A DNA stretch of 64,000 nt from Okapia johnstoni (Eukaryota; Chordata; Mammalia; Artiodactyla; Giraffidae), in the NCBI GenBank assembly GCA_024291935.2, contig CM044322.1, positions 72,655,405 to 72,719,404 of the forward strand, read 5' to 3'. Made by a program: the position numbers and the translations under genes. This document shows positions 49,048-62,115 of this stretch, one piece after another. Numbering within the stretch: the first letter of the stretch is position 1; every line of letters begins with the position of its first letter. The notes beneath the pieces were generated by a model. That model ran no database searches, was not told the DNA's origin, and was given only the letters and a program-made list of their open reading frames with translations.

Positions 49048-49514
49048 CCTTCTGCCCTTGGGCTCACGGTGGGGCGAAGATGCTGCTCACCACTTGGCTC
49101 TGTCTGACCTGAAGCCTGACCTCCTGCCCTGCCAGGGGCCCCGCTGAGCCTCAGCCTCCCTTCCTTGGGCCCATGTGAGGGCCACGGCTCTGCCGTCTGA
49201 GCTCAGCTCTGGTTGGGGGCAGGCGGGGGTGGGGCTGTGGGGCCAGCACAGCGCAAGTCGCAGGGTCAGCTCGTACCTGCTGATGAAGAACACTCAGCAG
49301 CGCCAAGCCCGACACCAGGAGATTTCTTCCCCTCGCTTACTCCCGGGACCTGATACCTAAGGACTGCCATTTTGGTGAGCTCTGCTGCCACACAGCCTTA
49401 CAAGAAGCAGTAACCGCACTAATTACACCATCTGCAAAGCCCAACTTGAAACCTTTACCCGGGAACATAACTGTGTCCCCATCCCACTTACCTTTCTTGG
49501 TTCTGTACCTGCTC

Positions 49515-49520
49515 AATAAA
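49515..49520 (+). terminator. CHI3L1: CHI3L1 poly(A) signal
   Basis: AATAAA lies 468 bases after the stop codon and is followed by a GT-rich 'cacctgttgttggc'. Cleavage is expected near 49535-49545, giving a 3' UTR of about 0.5 kb. Confidence 0.85.
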
Positions 49521-49545
49521 GCACCAGGGCTCACCTGTTGTTGGC

Positions 49546-52445
49546 GCTTGCTTCAGTATCTGTGGCCCCACTGGGCTTACCTCCCACCTCTCTTCTGGAT
49601 TCCTTTATCTCAGATTTGGGAGCACTGAGGTGCAGAAAGTGAGACCACTCTATCCTCTGCTGCCTCCAGGGCATCCCCCAAAGGGGCAAGCATCACCAGA
49701 TCCATCAGTTGTGGACTTAACCCAAGAGTCCTGGAGGCCTTCTAGATCTTAAAGTCATTGTCATCCAGACTTCTCTATACGGTTCTTTGTTGAAAGAAGC
49801 CTTTTCTGTTTCCAGGGGCTAGCAGGCACTAGGAAGGAAAACCTTTAATCCCAGCCCTTCATCTCTTCTCACCCTGGGGAGGTGTAGGAGCCAATATAGG
49901 GCCAAGTTAGAGAGAGCCCTGAGCCTGGACTCAGAGTTAGAAGGTAAACTAGAACGTTACCTCACACACTGTCCCACAATCCCAGGTCTAGAGTCTCCGC
50001 AGACCTTGAGAGCTGCCCTTCCAAGCTCCCCTAACACTCTCAGTGACCAGTTGCTCACTACCTTAGAGGAGACCTTTTCATTGCTGGACTGAAACTGGTC
50101 AGATGTCGTAGGGCTGTAGCCTAGCCCTCTGTCTCTCCCCTCTCAGGAGAGACACTCAGCCCTCAGCCCATGCAGAAATCAAGGCTCCTTGGCCCTGCCT
50201 GGGACACAAGGTGGGGCCAGATGGGACAGTGTGGGTCAGACAGGAGGAGCTCAGAAGATCAGCCAGGCTTCCAGCCTTCATGAAGTAGAGATGTTCCTAA
50301 CAGTTCCCACACATTCCAAGAGCCACGGACAAGCTTTGTATCCAAAGAGAGTTCATCTGCATGCTCCAAAATCAAAGAGAATTTATTTGGGGATTCCCGG
50401 ATATTTGAATTATCTGTGACTTGGCCCAGTAGTTTGTGGCACTAGTTTGAGGTGTGGGGAAAGGAAATACCTATCGGCCTCCCTGAAATCTGAACTAGCT
50501 GGAGCGGGGCAGAAGCAACTAATCCCAAGGTCATTGCCAAGCTAAAGACAAAGAGAGTGAGAACTTGACCAGAGATTCAAGGGTGCCTGGCATTTCACTG
50601 CCGGCCATTGGGCCAAGCACTCCCAATCTGTGCCCACGGCCCTTCTACTACATGGGGGTCTTTGAAATCCCAGGAGCTGTGAGTCCTCCAGTGCAGCTAA
50701 TCCCCTCCCCACCTCCCCCAGCCACCCTTCCCCCATCCTCGGAGAGGCTTTGCAGGGCTGACTCAGGGTCCCACAGCATTAGTCACATTCACTTATAGCT
50801 GCAGAGTCAGAGGCCAGGGATGAGGATCGGGTCTCCAGGATCTGCATTCCGCTCAGCAGGACTCTGACTCACCCAGCAGAGGGCCCAGGCACCCAAGCAG
50901 GGCAGGATAGAGAGGCTCCTGAGGCCCTCCACTGCCCTTCCCAACAAGGACAGCCACCATGGGACGTGGCCACACTCCTGTGCCCCCAGCCCTGGGGAAG
51001 GGGCAGAGTATGCACGAGACTGATGGCTCGAAATAAATTACACGGGCATTGATTTTAAAATGGTGGGATATATCATACATGCTGAAGAGTGCACAAAATG
51101 TATTTTTTTTTTTTTAATTTAAAGAATTACTGTATAATGAAAGCCTGTATAACCACTACCCAGGACAGGAAACAAGACCTCATTCATGATCTAAAACTCC
51201 ACAGTCACATATATCTCTGTCCCTCCACCCAGAGGCAAGCATTATCCTAATCTTCCTTGCCTTCTTTTGTTGTCTCATCTCCTAGAGATGCCTCTTGAAG
51301 AAGAGAGCTGGTGTTGCCCATGTTTGAATTGAGTATTAATGGGGTCGCATCACTCTCTGTGCCCAGCTTCTTTTGCTCCCCGTTATGTCTGTTAGATCAG
51401 CCATGTAGGTGAAGCTTGCTCATTTTACTCCATTTTTGGTTTATAGGTGCACATACACGCCACTTATTTATACATTCCTCTGTTGAGGCAGAGCTGTGTT
51501 CTCCAGGTTTAATGTTATAAACAATGCTGCTGCGAATGTTTACATGTGTGTTTCCAGGACTGTAACTGCTGGGTCACACATTTTCAGTTTTACTAGATAC
51601 CATCTCACTTTTTCCAAAGAGATTGCTCCCATCTACATTCCCACTAGCAACAAATCTTAAATGTTTTACTGGATGAATGACTCAATGACTAGAAATTTGG
51701 CCATACCTGCCTCATTTCCCCCGTGGCACGCAATGTCCATGCCATGTTCTGCTTCGAGGACTCTAGAAGTCTCCGAGTGCTGTCCTCCTCCAAGATCTCT
51801 TCCAGATCTGTCTAACGACTTGATTTCACCCCAAGGGCTAGGGGACTGCCATAGTGCCCTCTGTAACAGACGAGGAAACTGAGGTCCAGAGCAGGAATTT
51901 GAGAGGCTGGGTAACCTGGGGCCTTCCTTGAACTCCCTTCCTGGGGTCCCATTGCTAGAAGAGTTCCTGCAATCCAGCCCACTTTGGGCATCTCAGTTCC
52001 CTCCCCCTCTAGGCCCTCAGCCTCATACAGCCCAAGTGAGAATTCCCAGGTAATGAGAGGACTAGGGGAGTGTGGGACCCCAGGAACAAAGTTGGGAGTG
52101 CTCTAAGAGAAGGCTGCTTCAGGCTGTGTGCACCCAAGCCAAGAAGCCCTGAGCACAAGTGGCCCCACAGAGGCCAAACACACAGAGCCTGATCTGGGTT
52201 CATTATCCAGATGGAAGCTCTTGTTCCCAATGCCCTGACCCCTGGCACAGGCTCCTGGCAACGTCCCATCTTACTGATCTGTGCCCTCCTCCTATCTGGG
52301 CACAAGAACCCTGTCTCTAAGATTCAATTGGAATGATGGACGAGGTTGTGCGCTCCTCAAGGGACCCTTGCAGTTCCTCCCCCAGAGCTATTCCTGGCCT
52401 AGGCGCCTCCCTCTCCCTTCAGTCCCCCTGCCTGACCTGACCCCA
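49546..52445. other. CHI3L1-MYBPH intergenic region
   Basis: No gene seen. It holds an old antisense L1M-like stretch (51030-51660), a MIR-like scrap near 51870-51920 and unique GC-richer DNA. A segment near 50580-50780 has no recognised coding signal. Confidence 0.6.
51030..51660 (-). mobile_element. Old L1 (L1M-like) 3' fragment, antisense
   Basis: 'ttataaacaatgctgctgcg', 'aactgctgggtcacacat' and 'actagataccatctcact' follow the antisense L1 3' UTR/ORF2 end with strong divergence. Confidence 0.55.
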
Positions 52446-52493
52446 CAGCTGGGAACACTTGCTTGGGGGTGGGGCAGCCCCCTGACTATATAA
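52446..52493 (+). promoter_or_regulatory. MYBPH: MYBPH core promoter: E-box plus TATA box
   Basis: TATATAA at 52487-52493 lies 95 bases upstream of the start codon, predicting a start near 52518. A CAGCTG E-box (52446-52451), the type bound by MyoD-family factors, sits about 35 bases upstream of the TATA box. That suits a muscle gene. Factor binding is inferred from the motif. Confidence 0.65.
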
Positions 52494-52587
52494 GACTGTA
52501 CCTAGGTAGTCCCAGGCACCCTGGAAGCACAGCTCCTCCAGTGCTAATCCCTGCACTCTCCAGCTTGACCCTCCAGCAGGCACTGCA

Positions 52588-55500
52588 ATGACAGAAAAAG
52601 CCACCTTGGAGGCCCCTGCCTCTGGTCTGGAGGAGACCGCCTCTGAGTCTGCACATGTGCCCCCAACAGAGCCCTCTGGAGACACGGCAGCTCCGCAGGC
52701 TCCTGGGGGGGAGCAGGCTCCCGAGCCACAGGAGTCCGCCCCGCAGCCTCCTGACCCCGCAGCCTCTGCAGCCCCCGCAGCCACTGACCCTGCACTTCCA
52801 CGTGAAGGTGATGAGATCTGGGGCGGGCGGAGGGGGGAGGCAGTCATGGCAGGGAGCGGTGGGGGGCAAGGTCTCGGCTGCAAACCCCTTCACCGCCCCC
52901 TGCTTCTCCCTCAGATGTCCCCAGTGCCCCGCTGCTGCTGGCCGTGGAGGATGTGAGTGACAGCTCGGTGACTGTGAGCTGGGAGCCTCCAGAGAGGCTG
53001 GGGAGGCTGGGGCTCCAGGGCTATGTGCTGGAACTCCGTCGAGAGGGAGGTGAGCTCCGGGTTAAGCCCTCATATACCGAGGGGAGGTGGGCCTGGGAGG
53101 CAGCAGGGACAAGACTCTGCAGTTGGGTCAGTCCAGAGGAAGATGCAGAGGCGGGAGTGGAGGCAGTCTGCTTAAGCCTCACGGAGAGCGTCTTGCTCAT
53201 CTACACACCTCTGAAAGCAGGAGGGTATTCAAGGGACCTCAGCAGATGCCTTGTCCTCCAGCTCCAGGAAGCCTCCGAGTAACAAGGATAAAAGGGTCGG
53301 TGACACTGGGGTTCTCCTCTGTAAGAATTAAGGAGGTGCTGAGTCTCAGAGGACCCTGCTTGTAGAGAAGCTGAGGGAGAGGGCTAAGTTGGAACAAGAG
53401 ACAGTGAGCAGAAATAGCGGGGCTTTGGCCAAACTCCTGATGCCGCCATCTTGTCTGCCGCCATCTTGTCCACCTCTGCGGCAGGCAAATTCAGTCTGGC
53501 TCCTGCCTTTGCCCCCCGCCTTGCTGTGTGACTTGGCGAACGTGCCCAAGCCTCTCTGGGCTTCAGCAACCTCATCTCTGGCCACCACTCAAGGGTTCTG
53601 ACATAAGGTGTCTTTGATGCCATTTGACACATGAGAAGTCAGGGAGGGAGAGCAAAGGAGAAATACGGCCCGGAAAGGGAGGCCAGCTTCCTCAGACCAT
53701 CAGTGAGAAGGGAAGCCCCACTGAGAAAGGGTGCCTGCAGCCATGGGGCCAGGGCCTTGTACTCTCTTCATTCCTCTCAGCCTTGGAGTGGGTGCCTGTG
53801 AATGCCCGGCCTATGATGGTGACCCAGCAGACTGTGCGGAACCTGGTTGTAGGTGATAAGTTCTTCGTGCGCGTGGCTGCAGTGAGCTCTGCAGGGGCTG
53901 GCCCACCAGCGGTGCTGGAGCAGCTCGTCCACATCCAGGAGACCATCGGTAAAGCCCATCCCTGCTCCCCAGCCCTTCCTAGGCACCTTAGCTAATGGAC
54001 GGAGAAAAGGAGGCCAACGGGTAGAGTCGCTTCCCCACACTCACGTGCACAAGCCACCTGCTAGCGCCATCTTGCCTTAAGAAAGTTCCAAGTTCCTCAG
54101 CAGCAAGGAGTCTCTGGAGGTCAAAGAGGCCAATTTCCTGGGTGGTCCAGCTTGTGAGCATTGAAGGAAGGGCTTCCTGACCCCCAGAAACGAAAGCTCA
54201 CATTCCGGTCACCTGCCTCAGAGTCCCAACGCTTAGACTCATTTCATTCTTCCCATCTAATCGTAATCCCTTCAGCAGCCATAGAAGCTCATTTTCTGCT
54301 CATTTCATATGACCCGGGGTCCAGATTCTCCCAAAGGTTTTGGCACAGAGAAAAGTCTTTGTTTGCCGCTTACTGTACCACGTACGTAGTGGAAACAAGA
54401 TGGACACCCTGCAAAAGACCTGTGAAAGTTTCTCCATCCCCAGAGGCCAGTGCTGAACTGGAAACCTGGGAGGCCAGCTGCTGTCTCCTTGCTAAGATTT
54501 CTATTTGTAGGGTGCATTAGCCTCAAGCCTACCCTTGCTCCCCTCCCAAGGCTGATCAGGTTTCAGTCTGTTAATGGCAGTGAGTCATTTGGTCTGATCC
54601 AAGGTCTCTAGGGACAGCCCAGAGCCCCAGAATGACAAGAGACATGGGCCAGCAGGTGGCCCGAGGCCTCCTCCACCTTCCTGCTTGTCCTGCCCTCCTC
54701 TCTCCCAGAGGCAGAGGGGCACCCCACAGCTCTGGACAAGGCCTGCAGAAAGAGGGGGCTTCATGACCGCAGAAAAGATTCAAGTTTGGATTCAAGGAAA
54801 TACTTTTCAGCTTTAAGGTCTGAGAGATGTGGGAACCACAGGGCTAGGCAATATAGAATTGTCACAACTGGTCCATCCAAGCCAAGGCACCCCAGGACTC
54901 CCTTGAGGTCACCCAGACTATTAGTGGTAGTTCCAGAACTGACTCCCACACAGGACCGTTCCTGTCCCACCACGTGGCAAGGAATCTTTTCTGGTGAATT
55001 TCAAAACCAGAGGACATTTCCATCCTTTGAGTTCTGGGTGAGACATGGTCCCACCTGGCAGCTCAGTATGATTCTAGCCTAGAAGTGGCAGGAAGCCCTC
55101 CTGGTTGGGAAGGGGGCTTTGGCAGGCATCCTGGACCCTCCCTGATGGCACAGGGAGCTCAGACTCTGAGAGCCTGCAGGGGCCAGGACCCTCAACCTCG
55201 AGGCTTAACGTTGGAGGAATCAGCTAGACTCAGCACCCATTACTCCGTTAAAATTCCTCTGGCAGGAAGGAAGGGGATTTCCTGGAGAGAAGAGGGCAGG
55301 AGGAGGTCGTGAATAAACAGAGAGCAGCCAGGCCCTTCTCAGGGGCAGGGCAGGGTGGGGACCCTGTCTAGGGTCCTCAGCTGCTCAGCTGTCCCTCTTC
55401 AGCCACCTGGAGCTGCCAAGCATTCCTGGCCCCCTGCAGCTGCCTCTGGAACATTCCACCCCTGGTGCTCCCAGGGCCAAAAGCCTGCACAGCTAATCCT

Positions 55501-58500
55501 CAGAGACACCGTGTTCCTTCTCACTGTCTCCTCCCTCTCCGCCCTGCACGCCACTAACCAACTGCTGCCACCTGTTTGCCACTGAGGGGCCTCAGCTGCC
55601 CCCACCCCAACCCCGCCCAGGAAGAGAGTCGCAGGGGTGTTACAGCTCCCTGTGGAACGCCCAACAGCTTCAGTGGTTGTACCCAATGAGGTAATGGTCA
55701 GGAAGGTGGTTCTCCACCAGAGCACGAGTCGGAAGTAAGGTGTCAGGAAGGACCTCCCAACTGCAGACTGAAAGGTAGTGGGAGGGGTAAGAGAAGGAAG
55801 GGGGTATGCCTGCTCTGGCTCCCTTTAGCAAGGGAAAGACCCTAGTCCTCTCACCTGGCCTGGGGACAGAGCAGTGAGCAAATGGGTCTTACAGGGGCGT
55901 CTCTGAAGGCCTGCGCTGGTGCAAGGCAGAAGGGCAGAGGCATTAGGAAGGAGACAGAGTTGGCCACCCTTCCCACGCAGACGTTGGCAACCGTTCCCAC
56001 GCAGGCAACAGGTGCACACGCACTCCCCACCAGGGGGAGCCGGGGAGCCAGCAGGGCCCATCTGGAGTCCAGGAATGCCAGGGCTGCAGGGCAAATCCCA
56101 GCCTGGCAGGGTTGGGACACCAAGGGAGTGCCTAGGATGCCTACCACTTCACACCGTGGAGGCCCTGCCCTCCTGGGACCTCCCATCTCTCAACTCCCCA
56201 AGGGCCTCAGGGGATTCTGGCCCCCTGGATCTGGGGAGTGAGCTTTGCCCTGCCCACAAGGAGGCAGTCTCAGAGCATCCCAGGAGCCCTTCTGCGGGCT
56301 CAACCTCACTGTTTGTCCTGTCCCCTGTCGCAGAAGCCTCTCAGCAGCAGCCCCCCTGCTGTGCTAAGCCTAGACTCTGGTTCTAATGCAGAGACCCCCA
56401 AGATCCGTGTTCCCCGCCACCTTCGTCAGACCTACATTCGCCAGGTGGGAGAGTCGATTAACGTGCAAATCCCCTTCCAGGTGGGTATGCCTCCCTCCCA
56501 GGGTAAGAGCTTGGGTGGAAATACAGGGCCCTGTCTGAGGTGTATCGGAGGAGCCCAGAAAATGTCAGGGTTCCCTTGGAAGTCTGCTGAGACCCAGCCA
56601 TCAAGATGCACATGATTCGGTCGATTCTCCAGCTGGAAAATAGGACAGGTGGCCCCGGGGCCGGCTGGACAACCGGACAATGAGGCTCTAGGAAGCACCT
56701 GTGGCTCTAGCCGCTGCTGCCCTTCCTAGGCAAGGCTAGTGCGGTCAGCTCCCTTGCACACAGCTCCAGAGAACCCTGGAGCAGTAGTGGGGGCCTGGAA
56801 CCTTCTGCTTCCACTCAGAGAGTTCCTCCCTCCCAGGGGAATCCCAAGCCTCAGGCTTTGTGGACCCACAACGGTCATGCCCTGGACAGCCAGCGGGTGA
56901 GCGTGCGCACCGGGGACCAGGACTCCATCCTCTTCATCCGCTCAGCCCAGCGCTCCGACTCAGGCTGCTATGAGCTCACTGTGCAGCTGAAAGGCCTGGA
57001 GGCCAAGGCAGCCATCAACATCCTGGTGATTGGTATGGGACCAGGGGAGGCAAGGGCTGAGTTTCCTCCTGCCCCAGAACTGATGGTCAGTGGGGTTGGG
57101 CCAAGAGAGAGTGATAGGAGCCCGATCGTGTTGGGGGTGGGGTTGCCGTGAGCTCAGCCCTGCTCCTTACTCTCTGGTCCTGCAGAGAAACCTGGACCCC
57201 CCAGCAGCATCAGACTGCTGGACGTCTGGAACTGCAATGCTGCCCTCGAGTGGACACCGCCCCAGGACACAGGCAACACGGAGCTCCTGGGCTACACGGT
57301 GCAGAAGGCAGACAAAAAGACAGGGGTGAGGCCTGCTGGAGCAGGGTTGGGGGGGAGGAAGGTCTGACTAGAGGTGGGTCTGGGGGAGAGGAAGTGGCTG
57401 AGGTGGTGGGGAAGGCCTGTCCACAGAGAGTACAGGGACCGAGGACTTCTGGTCTGTCTGCTGCCAACCTGACTCGCTGTGTGGGTTTTGGCAAATCTCT
57501 TTCATCTCTGGACTTCAGTTTCCTTCTGAAGACTGCAAGGGCGGTTTTCTGGGGCCCTTCAAGCTCTAAAGCAGTGCTTCTGGAAATGTAATGTACATGT
57601 GAATTACCTGGGAATTTTGCTAAAATGCAGGTCTTAATTCAGTGGGTCTGAGGTGGAGACTGAGATCCTACACTTCTCTGAAGGTCCCAGGTGGTTCTTA
57701 CTTTGCAGATCATCTGGCCACACTTTGACCAGTAAGGTTCTAGAATTCTCTGAGGTCCCCAGAGAGGTCACCTTCTCCCAGGAGTTACTTCTCTGCATTC
57801 CAAGTCCCAGCGGTGGGACGTGGAGCAAGCCTCTCCAAGGAGGAGGCCCCAGGGGGTGCACAGAGGTTGAGGGCATGGGGAGGTGAGGATGACAGGGCCG
57901 GGCTCTTGCAGCAATGGTTCACAGTGCTGGAGCGCTACCACCCCACCACCTGCACTGTCTCCGACCTCATTGTGGGCAACTCGTACTCCTTCCGAGTTTT
58001 CTCAGAAAACCTGTGTGGACTCAGCGCCTCAGCGGCCATCACCAAGGAGCTCGCCCACATCGTAAAGACAGGTGGGTCTGGGTCCAAGACCAGAAATCAA
58101 GCCAGGCATCGCCATGCTGACACTTCTGCCCATCTCTCCCTTTCCCTTGGAGTTTCAGCAACCCTCCCTGTGTACGTCTCACGGGAGCCCACTTGCCAGA
58201 ACTTTTACTGCTTCTCCACACCCATGCCACCGCTATGCGCACACACACACATTCATAGAGTGACTGTAAAAAATGGATGTGGTTGATTGATTGTAACAAA
58301 CACATCAGAGTAAACCACGCAAATGAGCAGCACCCCTTGGGAGACTGCACTTATACTAAAGATGCCACGTGGCTACCAACATCATAGCACTGGGTCTCAT
58401 GTGCAGCGTCCCAAGAGAACCACTCTGAAGGACAATGTGTGTGGTTAGGTAGACTGGAAAATTTGCTGAAAGCAAACTCCCAACCCTAATATAGCACCAC

Positions 58501-60389
58501 ATAGATGGACAACAGAGATATGGGTATTTACTGTTTCTACATAGACACATGGTCCTCTTGCGTCAAATGTGAAATTCCCAGTCCTTTCTCCCTGTCACCT
58601 TGCATGTCACCTGGACGTTGGGCCTAAGGGCCCCACACAGTCCGTGTGGGCCGCAGAAAGCACACTCTTTTAAACACCAGCCTAAATTGCACAGAATTAG
58701 GAAAAAGGTTTTGTTTAAAAATAGAAAGCCAGTAAAGTCTCCAATAACAAAGAGAAATAAAATGTGGACTCTCTGGGTTTTTAGTCTCTACCCTCAGTCA
58801 ACATCACTCCCCTCTCTGCCTCCCTCTGTAACTCACCCAGCCATGGTTTTGGCTTTCCTCTGCCTCTCTGAGATATTCTGTCTCTAAGCTCCTGCATGTT
58901 GGCTGTGCCTGGCTTCCCAAAGATCTCAGGAGCCTGGGGTCCTGCCATGGGGCTCCAGAGGTGGAGGCTGGGATGAAATGGATTGTCACCTGCCCTCAAT
59001 CTTCTTCCAGACCAAAGAGCCATAATCATCATGTGACCTTCCACCTCTTAAGCCACAAACTCACTATGTGAGATTGGCAAGTCCCTCATCCATGAAGGGT
59101 CTTAGTTTTCCATCTGTTAGCTGGGGATGACAAACTTAGGCTTCCAAAGGAATGCTGTTTAGATTAAATGGGATACGTAGGTGTAAGCTATAGTGATTAT
59201 TTCAGGAAAACGGATGAGGTCAGTCTTAAGAGGTCTCCTCCTGTCACCTCAAATTCATCCCCTCTTTCTCCCCTGAAACCAGATATTGTTGCCAAACCTA
59301 AAAGCTTTGTTGAGCGAGACTTCTCAGAAGCGCCCTTGTTCACTCAGCCCCTGGCTGACCACACCTCCACCCCCGGCTACAGTACGCAGCTCTCCTGCAG
59401 TGTCCGAGCTTCACCCAAGGTGAGGGCAGGGGCACTGGGGTTGAAGAATCTTTCCAAACAACTCTGCCTAAGCCTGAGTGAGGGTGGCCTTCGGGGGCTT
59501 CATCCTGGCCCACACCTTTCCCAGCTCTCTCTGACCTTGCTCCCCCAGCCCAAGATCATCTGGATGAAAAACAAGATGGACATCCAGGGTGATCCCAAAT
59601 ACCGAGCTCTCTCTGAGCAGGGTGTCTGCACCCTAGAGATCCGGAAACCTAGCCCCTTTGATTCCGGAGTTTACACCTGCAAGGCCGTCAATGTTCTGGG
59701 GGAGGCGTCTGTGGACTGCCGGCTGGAGGTGAAAGGTGAGGGCTGAGAGAGGTTGCCTTTTAAGAATCTTCTGATGCATGGGAGACCAGGGAAGCCATCT
59801 TTTCTCCTGCTGGACTAGATGAGGCTGAGCACTGAAAATCAAGGCAAGATGAGAGTAGTAAAAGTCAGGCTCTCAGGAGGACTTTCCAAGAGGGAGGATG
59901 GCTCAGTGGAGGCTGCCTCGCAGACACACAGCTCACTGGGGTGAGGGTGTGAGACTCACTACCTCCCACCCTCCACCTGGGTCCCCAGCAGACACCCGCC
60001 CCCTGGATGGGCACAGGACAGGATTTAGTCCTGGCTCTGACCTTAGGCCGGGCCATCCCCTTGGGATAATTTCCTCAGCCAGAAAAGTAGCAGAAACAAC
60101 TGTGCCCTGACTGCCCTTCCCAGGTGGTTCTGAGGTTCTGGACGGGTGAGGGTGTATCCTAGAGCTGCAGTGGGCAGAGCTGGAGCCTGGGCTTTGGGTC
60201 TAAGGGTCTAAGGGCTTAAGGGGAGGGGGGCCTGGGAAGGGAGGCCTTCTCCCCCGTATCACCTCTTCAGCAGGCGCACGTCGCCCAGCTCTGCCTACCA
60301 GCGGGGCTCATGAAACATTCTCTGCCAGGTGCTGCAGGCCTGAGGGGTCAGGGCTGCCAGGTCCAGAATCGAGCACCTCAGAGGCCTGA
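52588..60389 (+). CDS. MYBPH: MYBPH, myosin-binding protein H
   Basis: Exons: 52588-52807, 52915-53049, 53781-53948, 56392-56480, 56837-57032, 57186-57325, 57912-58071, 59283-59419, 59549-59735, and a tentative last coding exon 60271-60389. All have GT/AG sites and matching phases. MYBPH binds the myosin thick filament in skeletal muscle and relates to the C-terminal end of MyBP-C. Residues 1-73 are a Pro/Ala/Glu-rich tail. Then come Fn3 (about 77-172, [12 protein letters not shown]), Ig (about 181-268), Fn3 (about 271-368, [20 protein letters not shown]) and a C-terminal Ig (about 383-476, [15 protein letters not shown]). Residues 1-477 are firm. The last exon is less sure: it would add about 39 residues, whereas human ends five residues after the same splice site, as I recall. 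It lies downstream of CHI3L1 on the same strand with its own TATA box, and converges on ADORA1. Confidence 0.95.
53442..53468 (-). promoter_or_regulatory. Paired YY1-type motifs in MYBPH intron 2
   Basis: GCCGCCATCTTG occurs at 53442-53453 and again at 53457-53468, 15 bases apart. Its reverse, CAAGATGGCGGC, is the classic YY1 core. A third related site (GCGCCATCTTG) is at 54064-54074 in intron 3. Function is inferred from the motif alone. Confidence 0.45.
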
Positions 60390-60570
60390 GGTCTTCACCC
60401 CATAGCGACAGCTGATGGCTGTGCTCCTTGGTACCTGCCTCGCCTCTGTACCTCCGCTGAGAGTGGGCCTAGCGGGCCCCTGGACAGGCTTCCTAGACAC
60501 CAGGAGCCCTGGAAGGTGCAAAGGTTGGAGCCCTCCTGCCAAGAGCTGTATGTTAGGCCGGAAGCAGTTG

Positions 60571-60576
60571 AATAAA
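60571..60576 (+). terminator. MYBPH: MYBPH poly(A) signal
   Basis: AATAAA is followed at once by the GT-rich 'ggtgtttggtgttacggtg'. It lies about 180 bases after the proposed stop and about 840 bases after the last certain exon. Confidence 0.85.
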
Positions 60577-60599
60577 GGTGTTTGGTGTTACGGTGCAGG

Positions 60600-62115
60600 C
60601 ACCTCTGTGACAGTGAGCGTCAGCGTGATGGGGGCTGTGTCCCCAGGAGGGTGGGCTGAATGGGTCCCCATGACGGAGTCTCCACCTCTGACACCATGAG
60701 GAAGGTCCAGTGGGAGGGGACTCGTGGTCTCATGGGGGTTTTCCAGATATGAGATCTTTTAGGATCTTGTTTCACATTCAGAGTTTGCTGCCCTTAGAGG
60801 ATAACTACAGGAAAAGACACACCCTTCTCTGGAACCCTCCTTACTCCAAATGCCTTCATGCCCTCCCCATTCCCTTCATTTCTCCCCAGACACCACCACT
60901 GATTTCTCTCTGTTGAGGTTGTCTGTTGCCCTCAGTGGTGGGGTGCATTCTCCATGAGGGTTGACAGTCTTGTATTAGTCAAGTGACCCTCCCTGGGAGC
61001 CAGGGGACATCCCACCTGAGAGAGGGAAGGGCCTGGAATCAGCCCTGGAGTTGCTGTTCACACTTAGAACCTGGCCCCTCACTCCTCTGTATAAGGAGCT
61101 TTGGTTTGGGCCAGGAGTAGACCCTTCCCGAAGGGTCTAGTCTAAAGGCCTAGACTCTGCAACAGAGCCTCGAAGCTCGTGAATATAGTGCTAAGTGCCA
61201 GAGGTACTGAGGGTACTTAAAATCTGGTAAGACCTTCCTGTCCACACACTTTGGAGGGGAGTCTCCTCCGGCCTGACCAGCCTGTGTCACACTTATCCCA
61301 CCGTGCTCATGGCAGCCCATTTTCCCTTTTTCATCTCCTCCCCAGGCAGGCAGCATGTTCCCAAGAGTTGACAGGGTTGGAGTTCCCCTCTCTATTTGGC
61401 CCAGAAGCAGCAAAGAGGGGTGTCACCTAGGAGGGTGCCCAGCACAGAGGACTGGTGGAGCTGGTAGAGCTGGTGGCCCAGATGACAAGCAGTGACACTT
61501 CATTCTCTTACTTGGGATACTCAGGGCAAGAATGAGGGCTCAATGCTTCTGCCTAGTGGGTGTTTGAGGCCCACACCTACAATACCACACTAGCTCTGGA
61601 GAGCATGGAACTCCCACTCAGGGCCCAAGGGCTAGTGGATAATAAAGCAAATACTGGAAATTATTTCTGGACCCATTCTTTCTGCCTCTCGCAAGTATAA
61701 CCTTGGAATCCCTGGGGTGAGGAGAGCAGGCACTCTGGCAAACATGGTGGCCAGGAACATAGGGTTCTGGGAGGTGGGGACTAAAGGCTCCTTGCAGGAG
61801 TCTTCTGGCCTATGTGGTCCCACGGCAGTCTCAGGATCTCAGGCCCGCTCAGGCTGCAGCACTGGGCTGCCTGTGGGTTGATCAGGCAGATGGGGAAGCC
61901 CAAGCCACTTTCTTCTTTCCCTCAGGTTACCTGGTTCTTTCCCCATGGACTGACCTCCCAAACCTACCCCAGGACCGTGAGGGGCGGGTCAGAGCCACAG
62001 CCTACAGCCCACGGCCCACAGCAGGGAGAGACAAGGGAGACGAGTGGGATAGCAGGGAGGGGAGCCCCGGGCTGAGACACCCCAGACACGGGCAAGGGGG
62101 GGCGGGAGGCAGAGT
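60600..62115. other. MYBPH-ADORA1 convergent intergenic region and ADORA1 3' UTR
   Basis: This should hold the ADORA1 3' UTR on the minus strand. I found no minus-strand AATAAA (TTTATT on the plus strand) between 60600 and 62115. A plus-strand AATAAA near 61642 points the wrong way for ADORA1. No other gene was recognised. Confidence 0.5.

Noticed and set aside
55965..56015. Short repeated 'ttcccacgcag' motif near MYBPH intron 3
   Set aside because: Only two copies 30 bases apart; too little for a repeat array. No CRISPR-like array exists anywhere in the window.
61642..61647. AATAAA on the plus strand
   Set aside because: It lies over 1 kb beyond the MYBPH signal at 60571 and on the wrong strand for ADORA1.
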